Below are positions 26,258 to 35,193 of a stretch of 64,000 nucleotides of DNA, piece after piece (positions within the stretch are counted from its first letter, which is position 1; each line of letters begins with the position of its first letter). Made by a program: the position numbers and the translations under genes. Source of the DNA: Chitinivibrionia bacterium (GTDB taxonomy: Bacteria > Fibrobacterota > Chitinivibrionia > Chitinivibrionales > Chitinivibrionaceae); assembly GCA_009779925.1 (NCBI GenBank), contig WRAZ01000005.1:25775-89774 (forward strand), in the 5' to 3' direction. The notes beneath the pieces are model-generated. The model saw only the letters and a program-made list of their open reading frames with translations. It ran no database searches and was not told the origin of the DNA.

Positions 26258-27103
26258 TTACTTCGTCGCCCAGAAAATTCCGTATTTCGCCAGATTTTTC
26301 TTGACCGCCCAATACTGATACCAAAGCGCATCATTGGGATAATCGCGAATTTCAAAAAACTTGTCGAGTATGTGCCAATGTATCGAAAAAAGCGACCAAG
26401 CGAGCATAATTCTTACCGTTCGCATTACGTTTTTGGTTATATCCGTAAAGTCCGCCGTCGAAAATCCGACCAAATCCGCGTTTTTCTTCCATTGTTCCAT
26501 AGTTTCTAAGTTGTTGAGTTTCCAGCCGTCCATCCAGCGGTGCATTATTCTTTTGTCGTTGCCTTGCATTATATCTATGTCTTTGGCGGCAAATCCGTCC
26601 GCCATTGCGAAACGTCCGCCCTTTTTAAGAACGCGGAAAACTCCTTTTATGAAATCGAGTTTCGGGTTGGAATAGCATATACTTTCGAGCCCCATAACCA
26701 CCGTAAACATTTCGTCTGCAAAGGTTAAATTCATATAATCCATAAGCACAAATTCGCACAAATCCTCGACGCCCGCTTCTTTTGCGCGGCGTTTTGCGGT
26801 TTCTATCTGTTCGGGAACAATTGTAATTCCGACGACTTTGCAACCGTAAGTCTGCGCGAGCCAAACCACGTTTCCGCCGATGCCGCAACCTGCATCCAAA
26901 ACATAGTCGTCTTTTGTAATGTTGATTTTTTCGACAAGTTTTTCGTTCATTCGTCGCGAAGCCATTTTTTGGGTTTTTACGCCTTTTTCCCAATATCCGT
27001 AGTGCATATCGGGTCCCCAAAGCGTTTCAAACGCCCACGCCGAATCCAAATAATACTTGATAACATCTTTATTATTCCAGTTTACTTTATTTTTCCAGCT
27101 CAT
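26258..27103 (-). CDS. SAM-dependent class I methyltransferase (sterol/tocopherol C-methyltransferase-like)
   Basis: A 281-residue cytoplasmic enzyme. The SAM-binding motif is VLDAGCGIGG; ITIVPEQIETAKRRA and GLESICYSNP follow in the order seen in the cyclopropane/sterol/tocopherol methyltransferase group, and FRVLKKGGRFAMADG marks motif III. The substrate is unknown. A WxxxMHYGYWEKG stretch near the N-terminus resembles lipid or quinone methyltransferases. A GTATTTT-type motif lies about 33 nt upstream. Confidence 0.82.
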   Translation of the reverse strand: MSWKNKVNWNNKDVIKYYLDSAWAFETLWGPDMHYGYWEKGVKTQKMASRRMNEKLVEKINITKDDYVLDAGCGIGGNVVWLAQTYGCKVVGITIVPEQIETAKRRAKEAGVEDLCEFVLMDYMNLTFADEMFTVVMGLESICYSNPKLDFIKGVFRVLKKGGRFAMADGFAAKDIDIMQGNDKRIMHRWMDGWKLNNLETMEQWKKNADLVGFSTADFTDITKNVMRTVRIMLAWSLFSIHWHILDKFFEIRDYPNDALWYQYWAVKKNLAKYGIFWATK

Positions 27104-27135
27104 ATTTACTCCTTTAATATAGTTTTAAAGGGACG

Positions 27136-27146
27136 AAAATACGTTT
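27136..27146 (-). promoter_or_regulatory. GTATTTT-type promoter motif before the methyltransferase
   Basis: The minus strand reads TGCCCAAAACGTATTTTCG, 33 nt before the start codon. Confidence 0.45.
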
Positions 27147-27163
27147 TGGGCAAACTCTTTAAC

Positions 27164-27187
27164 GGACGAAAAATGTTTCGCCCCCAC
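27164..27187. repeat. Degenerate member of the GGGGCG palindrome family
   Basis: GGACGAAA ... TTTCGCCCCC forms a short hairpin with a CCCCCAC flank. It lies just after the DUF4416 gene on the minus strand and may terminate that operon. Confidence 0.4.
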
Positions 27188-27203
27188 ATTTCTGCTTTCT
27201 ATG

Positions 27204-27719
27204 CTACGCTAACTTTCGTCCGAAGAGCAACAGCTCTTGTACGTGGTCAAGCAAATAATCGCTGTATGTCCACGAAAATCGGCGAATTTTGTCGTTTGCT
27301 TCAAAGTGAATTGTAGTTTCGGCAAAAATTCCTTCGCCGATTGCTATTCTGTGAAAATAATCTTTTGCGCTTGCAAGCACAAATTTGTCTTTTGTGATAT
27401 ATCCGGGGTCTAAATTTATGCGGCGGTTTCCGTTTTCGGCGTTCTTTTGCTCAAATTCGTTGGTTTTTATTTTTAGTTGCGCCAAAAATTCTCTTTTCAT
27501 CGGATTTTTGAAAACTATGTAAATTTTTTTTATCTTGTTGCCGCCCATCTCGGCATCATAATAGTCGGTTTCGGCGGAAAAATCGATTTCGGCGGACATT
27601 TTTGCAATATCGCCAAGTACTGTTTTCAGGAAATTTAACGCTTTTTCGCACAGGTTTTTGTCGTTAAACATAACGGCGCAAAAAGGAATAACAAGCGGAT
27701 AATTTTTTGCCGTTGCCAT
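27204..27719 (-). CDS. DUF4416 family protein
   Basis: A 171-residue protein with the DUF4416 pattern: IPFCAVMFNDKNL at the start, then NLDPGYITKDKFVLASAKDYFHRIAIGEGIFAETTIHFE and FSWTYSDYL near the end. The function is unknown. It starts 9 nt after the TPR lipoprotein gene, as the last gene of the hinT - TPR lipoprotein - DUF4416 unit. Confidence 0.88.
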   Translation of the reverse strand: MATAKNYPLVIPFCAVMFNDKNLCEKALNFLKTVLGDIAKMSAEIDFSAETDYYDAEMGGNKIKKIYIVFKNPMKREFLAQLKIKTNEFEQKNAENGNRRINLDPGYITKDKFVLASAKDYFHRIAIGEGIFAETTIHFEANDKIRRFSWTYSDYLLDHVQELLLFGRKLA

Positions 27720-27728
27720 TAAATATAC

Positions 27729-29570
27729 CTATATCCAGCTTTGAAAATCGGGAAGAATTGCTCTGCGCTCCTGCGGTGTTGCAGTGCCGTCTTCTTCGTC
27801 TTCGCGCCTTGCTTCGTTGCCTAAAAGTTCGGCGGCAGTTGCTTCGAGGCGTGCGGCGTGTTCTTGCGCAAATGCCTGCGCCTCATTTATGTTCATCATT
27901 TCCTGTGCCGCTTTACACTGCTCGCTTTCGGGATAAAGGTCGCATAAGCGAAGAAATACCATTGCAACCGTTGTGTCGAGCACGCCGTCTCGTGTGGTTG
28001 CTCGTCTGTTTGCAAGCCAACCCGCCGCAAAAAGCGCGCGCGCCGCCACGTCTTCTATGTCGGGAAATCTAAGCGCCGTAAGCAAATATGCGTGATAAGC
28101 GTCCTGCGAAAATTCGCCGTCATTGTCTATCATAAGTTGTTCGGCAACGGCGAATTGGACATTTGCCGAATCGCGCCTTGTCATCAAAGTAATCTCTAAT
28201 CCGAGTTGCTCCTGCGCCGCTTTTGCCGCCTCGAACTGCGGATAATTCAGAATAATCGAATTAAAAATACTGTCCGACGTAATAGTGTCGTTTTTTATGT
28301 CTCTGTATATATACGCCATAGCAAAAAGCGCTATAGCTCTAACGCTGTCGGGGGTCTGCCTCGCTTCCACAAGCGTGCCGAAATACGCCATTGCCGAGTC
28401 GGGAAGAAGCGCCGAAAGCCAAAATTGCGTACCTATCCTAAGTCTGAAATATGCGCTGTCTATCGGCTCAAACGGGTCGGCTTCGTTCATTTGGGCGCGC
28501 AGATTTCTGATGTTTCTCAAGCCCTCCTGGCGTTGCGTTATGCGCTGTCTGAGTTCCTCGTCCTCGCGGGGAGTGAGCGCGAGCGCGCTGTCGAGCTGGA
28601 TTTCCGCCGTATCGAGCAGTCCTCGGATATCTATGTTTACGGTTGCGAACTCAAACCACGTTCTGCCGCGCACTCTCGGGTCGCCGCCGATTGCTATAAT
28701 TTCGTCGAAAATTCGTATGCCCTCGTCAAATCGTCCCATATCAATGAGAGTAATCGCTTTTTCGAGCATAATTTCTGTTCTGTTATACAAATACGCAGGT
28801 CTTGAAAGCATTAAAGTCGCGAATTCTATAGCCTCGCGTCGTCTGTAAAGTCGCCGTAAACACTGCAGTTTGCGAAACTCTACTCTGTAAAAATTTTGCG
28901 CTAACCTTCTGTCGAAATTTGGGAGATTTTCGGTATAAGAAAGCGCCCTCTCGTAGTCGCCCGTATTCATATTCAGGGTCATAAGACGCTCTATTATTAT
29001 CAGACGCGCGCGAGGGTCGGTTGTTTGCGCAAGTCGCTCTTCCAAAGCCGAAATTGCCGCCATAGTTCCTTCGAGTTCTATAGCCAAATCCGCGCGAAGC
29101 ATAACCAAATCCTGATTGCTCGCCATTTCGGGAAACCGCTCCAAAATTTCGTTTACATAAGCATAAGAAGCCAAAAAATCGCCGACACGTGCGTTAGCGC
29201 GGGCAAGTTTCAGAAGCGAGCGCGGAACAAATCTGCTTTCGGGAAAAAATTCCAGAAGTATTTCAAAATCATTGATTGCCGACATATATTCGCCCAGCGC
29301 AAAAAGCGAAAGACCTTTGAGGAAATACGCGTTGTCGTGCGCCCTTTCGGAGCGTGGGAATTCCAAAAGCACTTTTTGCGCTTTTTCGATTGCTCGCCTG
29401 TAAAGCGGCTCTGTTTGTCTTGCAATTACAGCCGAATCCCGCGACATTCGAGCGCCTTGTCTTTCGATGCGTTGGGCTCTTCGGAATGCTTCCGCACCGT
29501 TGTAAAGAGTATTTACATACGCACATCCGCCCATAAAAAGCAGTAGAAAAACAAGCAAAAGCCCTTTCAT
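27729..29570 (-). CDS. TPR-repeat lipoprotein
   Basis: A 613-residue exported protein with a lipoprotein signal ending FMGGC (C16). The rest is helical with repeated TPR-like pairs, for example HDNAYFLKGLSLFALGEYMSAINDFEILLEFFP and ERALSYTENLP, with further copies around 350-520. Such lipoproteins act as periplasm-facing scaffolds; similarity to BamD-type or gliding-associated TPR lipoproteins is only in architecture. Its ATG directly abuts the hinT stop codon, so it is in the same operon. Confidence 0.75.
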   Translation of the reverse strand: MKGLLLVFLLLFMGGCAYVNTLYNGAEAFRRAQRIERQGARMSRDSAVIARQTEPLYRRAIEKAQKVLLEFPRSERAHDNAYFLKGLSLFALGEYMSAINDFEILLEFFPESRFVPRSLLKLARANARVGDFLASYAYVNEILERFPEMASNQDLVMLRADLAIELEGTMAAISALEERLAQTTDPRARLIIIERLMTLNMNTGDYERALSYTENLPNFDRRLAQNFYRVEFRKLQCLRRLYRRREAIEFATLMLSRPAYLYNRTEIMLEKAITLIDMGRFDEGIRIFDEIIAIGGDPRVRGRTWFEFATVNIDIRGLLDTAEIQLDSALALTPREDEELRQRITQRQEGLRNIRNLRAQMNEADPFEPIDSAYFRLRIGTQFWLSALLPDSAMAYFGTLVEARQTPDSVRAIALFAMAYIYRDIKNDTITSDSIFNSIILNYPQFEAAKAAQEQLGLEITLMTRRDSANVQFAVAEQLMIDNDGEFSQDAYHAYLLTALRFPDIEDVAARALFAAGWLANRRATTRDGVLDTTVAMVFLRLCDLYPESEQCKAAQEMMNINEAQAFAQEHAARLEATAAELLGNEARREDEEDGTATPQERRAILPDFQSWI

Positions 29571-29915
29571 TTACGCGGGGCTCCAACCCATTTTTTTGCC
29601 GCCGAGTATATGAATATGCAAATGGAAAACGGTTTGTCTTCCGTTTTTGCCGCTGTTTACCACCATTCGATAACCGCTTTCGTCCAATTTATACTGTTTC
29701 ACGATTTTTGCCACCGCCGCAAACAAGTTTTTAGCAATTTCGCCGTTTTCGTCGCCTATTGAGTGAACGTTTTCAACGTGAGTTTTCGGCACAAGCAAAA
29801 AATGAGCAGGCGCTTTAGGTGCAATATCCTTAAACGCAAGACAATTTTCGTCTTCATAAACCTTTTCGCAGGGAATTTTTCCCGCAATAATCTTACAAAA
29901 CAAACAATCTTCCAT
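29571..29915 (-). CDS. hinT: Histidine triad (HIT) family nucleotide hydrolase
   Basis: A 114-residue purine nucleoside phosphoramidase-type protein. The start MEDCLFCKIIAGKIP is chosen because GGAG lies 6 nt upstream and the family begins this way; an ATG five codons earlier lacks a site. The triad HLHIH has H98, H100 and H102. Two CxxC cysteines occur near the start. First gene of the hinT - TPR lipoprotein - DUF4416 operon, with a GTATTTT-type motif upstream. Confidence 0.93.
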   Translation of the reverse strand: MEDCLFCKIIAGKIPCEKVYEDENCLAFKDIAPKAPAHFLLVPKTHVENVHSIGDENGEIAKNLFAAVAKIVKQYKLDESGYRMVVNSGKNGRQTVFHLHIHILGGKKMGWSPA

Positions 29916-29959
29916 AAATTTCTCCGACATTGCTTTAGTTTTTCGTAATTTACGCGAGT

Positions 29960-29970
29960 AAAATACATAA
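29960..29970 (-). promoter_or_regulatory. GTATTTT-type promoter motif before hinT
   Basis: The minus strand reads AATATTATGTATTTTACTCG, about 45 nt before the chosen start. Confidence 0.45.
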
Positions 29971-30047
29971 TATTCCTATGCCTGATGTGAAATTTCGATA
30001 AAAAACAGAAAAATCCGCTTGAAAAGCTGTGTTTGGGTGAGTTTTAC

Positions 30048-30093
30048 GCTACAAAAAAACGGTCGTTTTTTTGTAGCGGGGGTGGGTTTGTGG
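30048..30093 (+). repeat. A/T-rich hairpin repeat, copy 3 (perfect), with extension
   Basis: GCTACAAAAAAACG and CGTTTTTTTGTAGC flank GT: a perfect 14-bp stem (30048-30077). The next 15 nt (GGGGGTGGGTTTG) are shared, in reverse complement, with bases 2-14 of the window. The element lies in a 284-nt gap that otherwise holds no gene. Confidence 0.7.
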
Positions 30094-30197
30094 AAAATTT
30101 GGAATTTCAAATCCCCTGTTCTCTGTACTAAGAAGATATGTTATTTACAGGAAAAAGTCAAAAGTAAAATTGAAAATCTATAAAATTAGGAATGGCA

Positions 30198-30208
30198 TAT
30201 AGTATTTT
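30198..30208 (+). promoter_or_regulatory. Orphan GTATTTT-type motif antisense to the coiled-coil nuclease-like gene
   Basis: GGCATATAGTATTTTATT on the plus strand, a near-exact copy of the murA motif, but the only gene downstream (30215-30904) is on the opposite strand. It would drive an antisense or unannotated RNA. Confidence 0.35.
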
Positions 30209-30214
30209 ATTTAG

Positions 30215-30904
30215 TTAATATGTTTTAATAGAATCGGTATTTACGACATAAGAATCGCCTTTTTGTCTTATTACGCCTATTCCGTATTTATCGGCTTCTT
30301 CGATGACGGCATTTGCGAAAGAAAAACCTGCTACAGCCAAGTATATCTTGGGCTCTTTTATTTCTTTAAAATACTTTTTGAATTGCGCAAGTTTTGTAGT
30401 TGCCAATCTTTTTACAAAACTGGGGTGTATTCTATTCTTAACTTCAATAATTGCCGCCGACTCTCCGTTTACCAAAACGATGTCAAATTCGCAATTTTCT
30501 TTTCCTACAATTTTCCAATTCGGATACATTTTATCAAATTTTATGCCGGCAAAATTAAGATTCTGCGCAAAAACAGACTGAAAAAACTCTTCTGCTTCAA
30601 ATCCGTGGTTATCTGTAATTCCGACAACTGTTTCTTTAATTCCAACAACTGTTTCTTTTAATTTATCCAAACTTTCATCTAATTTTGCAAGACGTTTATC
30701 GGCTGCGGCTGCGCGCTCCATTGCTTCAGCCCTTTCTTTATCTGCGCGCTCCATTGCTTCAGCGGCACGCTTCCTTTCTTCGGTAGCACGCTCCCTTGCT
30801 TCCTCCTCGTTTCTTTTTTGCAATTCCCGAATCTCCGCAAAACCTTTCATGTTTTCCGCCATTGCCGCTCTTATTGCAGCCATCTCTTCTTGCCATTTTT
30901 CCAT
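30215..30904 (-). CDS. Coiled-coil plus PD-(D/E)XK nuclease-like protein (DUF3782-like)
   Basis: A 229-residue protein. Residues 1-75 are a Glu/Arg/Ala coiled coil with repeated ERA/AEAMERA units; VVGIKETVVGI at about 85-97 comes from a 21-nt in-frame duplication. The C-terminal part (about 100-225) has CEFDIVLVNGESAAIIEVKNR, a PD-(D/E)XK-type D...E-x-K core. Homologues are multicopy in cyanobacteria and gut bacteria with no defined role. It stands alone with a GTATTTT-type motif about 48 nt upstream. Confidence 0.75.
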   Translation of the reverse strand: MEKWQEEMAAIRAAMAENMKGFAEIRELQKRNEEEARERATEERKRAAEAMERADKERAEAMERAAAADKRLAKLDESLDKLKETVVGIKETVVGITDNHGFEAEEFFQSVFAQNLNFAGIKFDKMYPNWKIVGKENCEFDIVLVNGESAAIIEVKNRIHPSFVKRLATTKLAQFKKYFKEIKEPKIYLAVAGFSFANAVIEEADKYGIGVIRQKGDSYVVNTDSIKTY

Positions 30905-30951
30905 AATGCTTGCCTCGCCTTGTTGTTTTATTTAAGGTTTTTATGTCTTAT

Positions 30952-30962
30952 AAAATACTATT
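30952..30962 (-). promoter_or_regulatory. GTATTTT-type promoter motif before the coiled-coil nuclease-like gene
   Basis: The minus strand reads AAACAAATAGTATTTTATAAG, 48 nt before the start codon. Confidence 0.45.
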
Positions 30963-31101
30963 TGTTTGATAGGACTGCGGTTATTTGGTGTTTTTTTGTG
31001 AAAAATTGCAGAAAAATGCGAAAACGCGCTCTCACATCCCCAACTTCTTCATCTGTCCTTGCATTGCGCCGAATTTTCCGCCTTTCTTTTTTTATTTAAA
31101 C

Positions 31102-31127
31102 GGGCGACCGCTCTCGGTCGCCCCTAC
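31102..31127. repeat. GGGGCG-type palindrome after potD
   Basis: GGGCGACCG-CTCT-CGGTCGCCC followed by CTACG. It lies 11 nt after the potD stop on the minus strand and probably ends the pot operon. Confidence 0.7.
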
Positions 31128-31137
31128 GAAAAAAAAA

Positions 31138-32175
31138 CTACCTTCCCACTCGGATTTCTTGCCAAATTCGGTTGTACATTGTTAGATATGCGCCTAAATC
31201 TTCCATAAATTCGCCGTTTGCCAAATCTTCTATTTGGTAGCGAGGGTCTTCGGTCATAAATTCGCGCGCGGGGATATTTATTGACGGTAATTCAAAATAA
31301 TCCATTATTTGCGCATAAATTTCGGGCTCGTGGATGAAATTGATGAATTTGTGCGCCAATTCCACGTTTCTTGCGTTTGCGGGGATTACCATATTGTCTA
31401 TGTACATCGGACCGCCCTCTCTTGGAATAAAGAAATGCGTGTGGTTAAGCGCTCTGTCGTCGAGTTGCAAAAATACGTTTTCCGCGTAGCCGTGAACTAC
31501 CCAAAATTCGCCTGTGGCAAAACCTCTGCCGAAAGTTTCGGCGTCAAATCTTACTATGTTTTCGCGCCACTGCATTATAAGGTCTCTCGCTTCTTCGAGT
31601 TCTGCCTGAGCGGTGCTGTTAATGGGATATCCAAGCGTTGCGAGAGCGGCGCCCATAACTTCGCGCATATCGTCCAAAAGGGTCATTCTGCCGCGGAGTT
31701 CGGGATTTTCAAAAATTCTCCAACTCTCTTCAAAGTCTTGCACTTTAGCGGTGTTTACGGTTATTCCCGCCATTCCGATTGCAAAAGGAACGCTGAATTT
31801 CTGTTCGGGGTCAAAGATTATTTTTGCGAGGACTTCGGGGTCGAGATGTCTCAGATTGGGGACTAAAGAACGGTCGATTTCTTGGAGCATATTGTTTCTT
31901 ATCATCATAGAAACGTGGTCGCCCGAGGGAACAACTACGTCGTATTGCGCGCCGCTTATCTTAAGTTTTGCAAACATCTCTTCGTTCGACGAAAATACGT
32001 CGTAAACTACTTTTACGCCGTAGCGTTTCTGGAACTGTTTTATTACGTCTTCGGGCATATAGTCCACCCAGTTGTAAACGTAAAGGCGCGGTTTGCCCGT
32101 TCCACAGCCCGAAATCACAAGTCCCGCGGCAAGCGCCGCAATTACAATAATGGCAACTCTGACAGCCATTTTCAT
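31138..32175 (-). CDS. potD: Spermidine/putrescine-binding lipoprotein
   Basis: The extracytoplasmic receptor of the polyamine ABC importer. A 345-residue product with a lipoprotein signal ending VISGC (C24). The mature start LYVYNWVDYMPEDVIKQF is typical of PotD/PotF, as are YDVVVPSGDHVSMM and FATGEFWVVHGYAENVF. Ribosome site AAGGAGGT. Last gene of potABCD. Whether spermidine or putrescine is preferred cannot be read directly. Confidence 0.92.
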   Translation of the reverse strand: MKMAVRVAIIVIAALAAGLVISGCGTGKPRLYVYNWVDYMPEDVIKQFQKRYGVKVVYDVFSSNEEMFAKLKISGAQYDVVVPSGDHVSMMIRNNMLQEIDRSLVPNLRHLDPEVLAKIIFDPEQKFSVPFAIGMAGITVNTAKVQDFEESWRIFENPELRGRMTLLDDMREVMGAALATLGYPINSTAQAELEEARDLIMQWRENIVRFDAETFGRGFATGEFWVVHGYAENVFLQLDDRALNHTHFFIPREGGPMYIDNMVIPANARNVELAHKFINFIHEPEIYAQIMDYFELPSINIPAREFMTEDPRYQIEDLANGEFMEDLGAYLTMYNRIWQEIRVGR

Positions 32176-32192
32176 AAAAACCTCCTTATGGT

Positions 32193-32999
32193 TTATTGTT
32201 GTTTATTGTTATCAAACATATATTTTACTACGTTTCTCGCCAAAATCGCCAATATCACCGTTGCGATTATCACAACCACCGAAAGCGCGTTAATTACAGG
32301 CGAAACGCCAAATCTTATCATAGAAAACACGTGTATCGGAAGCGTTGAAGCGCCCGGTCCGGCAACAAAAAATGTTATTACAAAATCCTCCAAAGAAAGA
32401 GCCACGGCTATAAGAAAGCCCGAAATTATCCCCGTCATTGCGGAGGGCAAAATCACTTTTGAAAGCACCTGAAATTCGCTTGCTCCGAGGTCGTATGCGG
32501 CTTCTATTATGGAAAAATCGAACGACTCCAAGCGCGCCATAACCACCATAAGCACAAAAGGGATGTTAAAAGTGGTGTGCGCCAAAAATATGGTGAACAA
32601 ACTCAGCGGCAAATTTATTCCCGCAAAAAATATAAGCAACGACACGCCTATAATTATTTCGGGAATAAGCATAGGAATAAACGCGGCGGTTTTTATTGTG
32701 TTTTTGAAGCGAAAACGGTAGCGATAAAGTCCTATTGCGCCCAAAGTTGCTATAACGGTGCTGACGGTAGCCGACGAAAAAGCAATTATCGCGCTGTTTG
32801 CAAACGACTGCCAAAGCCGCGCCGAATTAAAGAAAAGTTCGTTGTACCATCTAATCGAAAATCCCTCCCAGTTCATCATTCTGCTTGAGTTAAACGAAAA
32901 AATTATAAGAATTACAAGCGGCAAATACATAAAAGCGACGGCAAAAATAAAGCCGCTCAAAGAAAGTTTGCCTGTTTGGGCGCTTACTGCTTTTTTCAT
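32193..32999 (-). CDS. potC: Polyamine ABC transporter permease PotC
   Basis: A 268-residue inner-membrane permease with six hydrophobic segments and the EAA motif (EAAYDLGASEFQVLSKVILP at about 164-183) that contacts the ATPase. N-terminal SGFIFAVAFMYLPLVILIIFSFN matches PotC. It overlaps potB by ATGA and precedes potD. Confidence 0.93.
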   Translation of the reverse strand: MKKAVSAQTGKLSLSGFIFAVAFMYLPLVILIIFSFNSSRMMNWEGFSIRWYNELFFNSARLWQSFANSAIIAFSSATVSTVIATLGAIGLYRYRFRFKNTIKTAAFIPMLIPEIIIGVSLLIFFAGINLPLSLFTIFLAHTTFNIPFVLMVVMARLESFDFSIIEAAYDLGASEFQVLSKVILPSAMTGIISGFLIAVALSLEDFVITFFVAGPGASTLPIHVFSMIRFGVSPVINALSVVVIIATVILAILARNVVKYMFDNNKQQ

Positions 33000-33838
33000 T
33001 GCGCAATCCTTTCGCTCGAGGGACGGTTAAGGCGCATAAAAATCAGTACGCCGACGGTGGTTATGGCGGTTAGGGCGACGGACAAAGACGAGGCGAGAGG
33101 CCAGTTTCGGGTTATCGTTATTTCGCGCGCGATTACATTTCCAAGCATAAACGAGTCTGCGCCGCCTATTATTTGCGGGATTGCGTAATTTCCGAAGGCG
33201 GGCATAAAAACAAAAATTGCGGCGGTGGTTATCGCGCCTCTTATGTTAGGCAGTAAAATGCGCGTGGTCGCCGTAAATTTGGTCGCTCCCAAGTCTCTTG
33301 CGGCTTCCACGAGCGAAAAATCGAACTTTTCTATGGTGGCGTAAAGCGGCAAAATCGCAAACGGCAAATACGTATAAACCGAAACCAAAATTACCGCGTT
33401 GGTGTTGTACAAAAACTGTATGTGCGCGTCAATCAACCCCAAAGACATAAGAAAATTGTTGAGTATCCCGTTGTTGCCCAAAATTGCCAGCCACGCGTAC
33501 ATCCGTATTAAAAAATTCGTTCCCAGCGGAATTATTACGAGGAGCAAAAAGAAATTTTTGTATTTGCTTCGGGCGATGTAATACGCGCAAGGTCCCGCAA
33601 TTAACACTGCCGCCAAGGTTGTGGCGACGGCTATCCAAAGCGTGTTTAAGGCTATTCTCAATACGGTGGGATTGTAGAGCGTTCGGTATGCTTCCAAAGA
33701 AAATTGATGAACGACACCGCCGTTAAATCCTTTGGTCAAAAAGCTGTAATAAACAATAATGCTTATCGGGACAATGAAAAACACGGCGAGCCAAACGGTC
33801 GTCGGAGCAACGTAAATCGGACCTAAATTCTTCTTCAA
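32996..33838 (-). CDS. potB: Polyamine ABC transporter permease PotB
   Basis: A 280-residue permease. The start is the TTG at 33838, which overlaps the potA stop (TTGA) and has AGAGG upstream; a longer reading adds 21 Arg-rich residues antagonistic to the family N-terminus. It begins LKKNLGPIYVAPTTVWLAVFFIVPISIIVYYSF. The EAA motif is VEAARDLGATKFTATTRILLP. Six membrane segments. Forms the channel with PotC. Confidence 0.92.
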   Translation of the reverse strand: MKKNLGPIYVAPTTVWLAVFFIVPISIIVYYSFLTKGFNGGVVHQFSLEAYRTLYNPTVLRIALNTLWIAVATTLAAVLIAGPCAYYIARSKYKNFFLLLVIIPLGTNFLIRMYAWLAILGNNGILNNFLMSLGLIDAHIQFLYNTNAVILVSVYTYLPFAILPLYATIEKFDFSLVEAARDLGATKFTATTRILLPNIRGAITTAAIFVFMPAFGNYAIPQIIGGADSFMLGNVIAREITITRNWPLASSLSVALTAITTVGVLIFMRLNRPSSERIAQ

Positions 33839-34941
33839 TTCTCGACCTCTACGATGTAGCCGTCGTCGCCGTCCCACCAAATATAAACGTCGTCTTTCCA
33901 ATTTATCGCTTTTTCATCCATAAAGAAATTTACGTGTTGCCTGAAAACGCGAAACAGGGTGTTTTCCGTCAAAACAAAAAATTTGCTCTGAAAACCCGAG
34001 TAAATAACGTCGTCAACTTTGCCGTGCAAAAGGTTTGTGTGCGTGTTTAAGTTTGTCGGCTTTGAGTGCGAAATTCTGATTTTTTCGGGGCGAATTGAAA
34101 TTTTTATTTTGTCGCCGACCTTAAGCGGCTTGTCTTTGTACGCGGTAATTTCGCCTAATTCGTCGAGCTTTATTTTTATGTAGTTATTTTCGAGAATTTC
34201 GACGACTTCTCCGCCGAAATAATTGGTTTCTCCTATAAAACTCGCGACAAATTTGTTCGCGGGACTTTCGTAAATTTCAAAAGGAGTGCCGATTTGCATT
34301 ACTTCGCCTCTGCTCATTACGGCGACTCTGTCGGACACGCTGAGCGCTTCTTGCTGGTCGTGGGTGACATAAATAAAGGTTATGCCGACTTTGTAGTGAA
34401 TGTTGTCGAGTTCTACGAGCATTCGTTGGCGAAGTTTTGCGTCAAGCGCCGAAAGCGGCTCGTCCAAAAGCAAAATGCTCGGCTCGTTTATGAGCGCGCG
34501 CGCTATTGCCACCCGCTGTTTTTGCCCGCCCGAAAGCTGAGACGGAAGTTTTTTTCCCTCTTCCGAAAGTTGCACAAGTTCCAAAAACTCTTGCACCTTA
34601 TCTTTTACTATGGAATTGGACGTCTTTTTTAACCGAAGCGCAAAAGCGACGTTTTCAAAAACGGTCAAATGCGGAAAAAGCGCATAATTTTGGAACACGG
34701 TGTTTATAGGTCGTTTGTTTGCGGGGAACGGTATCATATTTTTTCCGCCCAAGACTACCAGTCCGTCGGTCGGCTCTTCAAACCCCGCGATTATTCGCAA
34801 CAATGTGGTTTTACCGCAACCCGACGGTCCGAGTAATGAATAAAACTCCCCTTTTTTTATCTCAATCGAGACTCCTTTTAACGCCTGAAAATCCCCAAAA
34901 TTTTTAACGACGTTTTTAATTGATAAGTGTTTCTCTTCCAA
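33835..34941 (-). CDS. potA: Polyamine ABC transporter ATPase PotA
   Basis: A 368-residue ATPase powering polyamine import. Walker A GPSGCGKTT, Q-loop FQNYALFPH, signature LSGGQKQRVAIARAL, Walker B ILLLDEP and the switch histidine in YVTHDQ are all present. The C-terminal TOBE region follows (about 285-368). The start is TTG at 34941; a stop codon lies two codons upstream and the ribosome site is weak. First gene of the operon; no GTATTTT motif was found upstream. Confidence 0.95.
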   Translation of the reverse strand: MEEKHLSIKNVVKNFGDFQALKGVSIEIKKGEFYSLLGPSGCGKTTLLRIIAGFEEPTDGLVVLGGKNMIPFPANKRPINTVFQNYALFPHLTVFENVAFALRLKKTSNSIVKDKVQEFLELVQLSEEGKKLPSQLSGGQKQRVAIARALINEPSILLLDEPLSALDAKLRQRMLVELDNIHYKVGITFIYVTHDQQEALSVSDRVAVMSRGEVMQIGTPFEIYESPANKFVASFIGETNYFGGEVVEILENNYIKIKLDELGEITAYKDKPLKVGDKIKISIRPEKIRISHSKPTNLNTHTNLLHGKVDDVIYSGFQSKFFVLTENTLFRVFRQHVNFFMDEKAINWKDDVYIWWDGDDGYIVEVEN

Positions 34942-35082
34942 TTTTCACAAACCCTACTTTCTCTGTAAACCCCCTGCCTATAACTCAGTTTTTCACGAAC
35001 AGGGTTTTAATATCATAAAATCCAATCTCGTGTCGCATAATATATTATTTGCCGAAAGATACAAGGGAAAAATGTGAAAATA

Positions 35083-35121
35083 TTGCAATTTGTTGCAAAT
35101 TATATTTTTTATCTGTTGCAA
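35083..35121. promoter_or_regulatory. Three TTGCAA sites in the potA / lipoprotein divergent region
   Basis: The palindromic hexamer TTGCAA occurs at 35083, 35093 and 35116, the first two one helical turn apart. The 252-nt gap between divergent genes is otherwise AT-rich. An operator is possible but unproven. Confidence 0.3.
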
Positions 35122-35193
35122 TATTGTATTTTGTTTCCTCTAACTATAGCGAATACTGTGAAAATTTTATGAGAAAAAGGAAAAAATTGCGTT

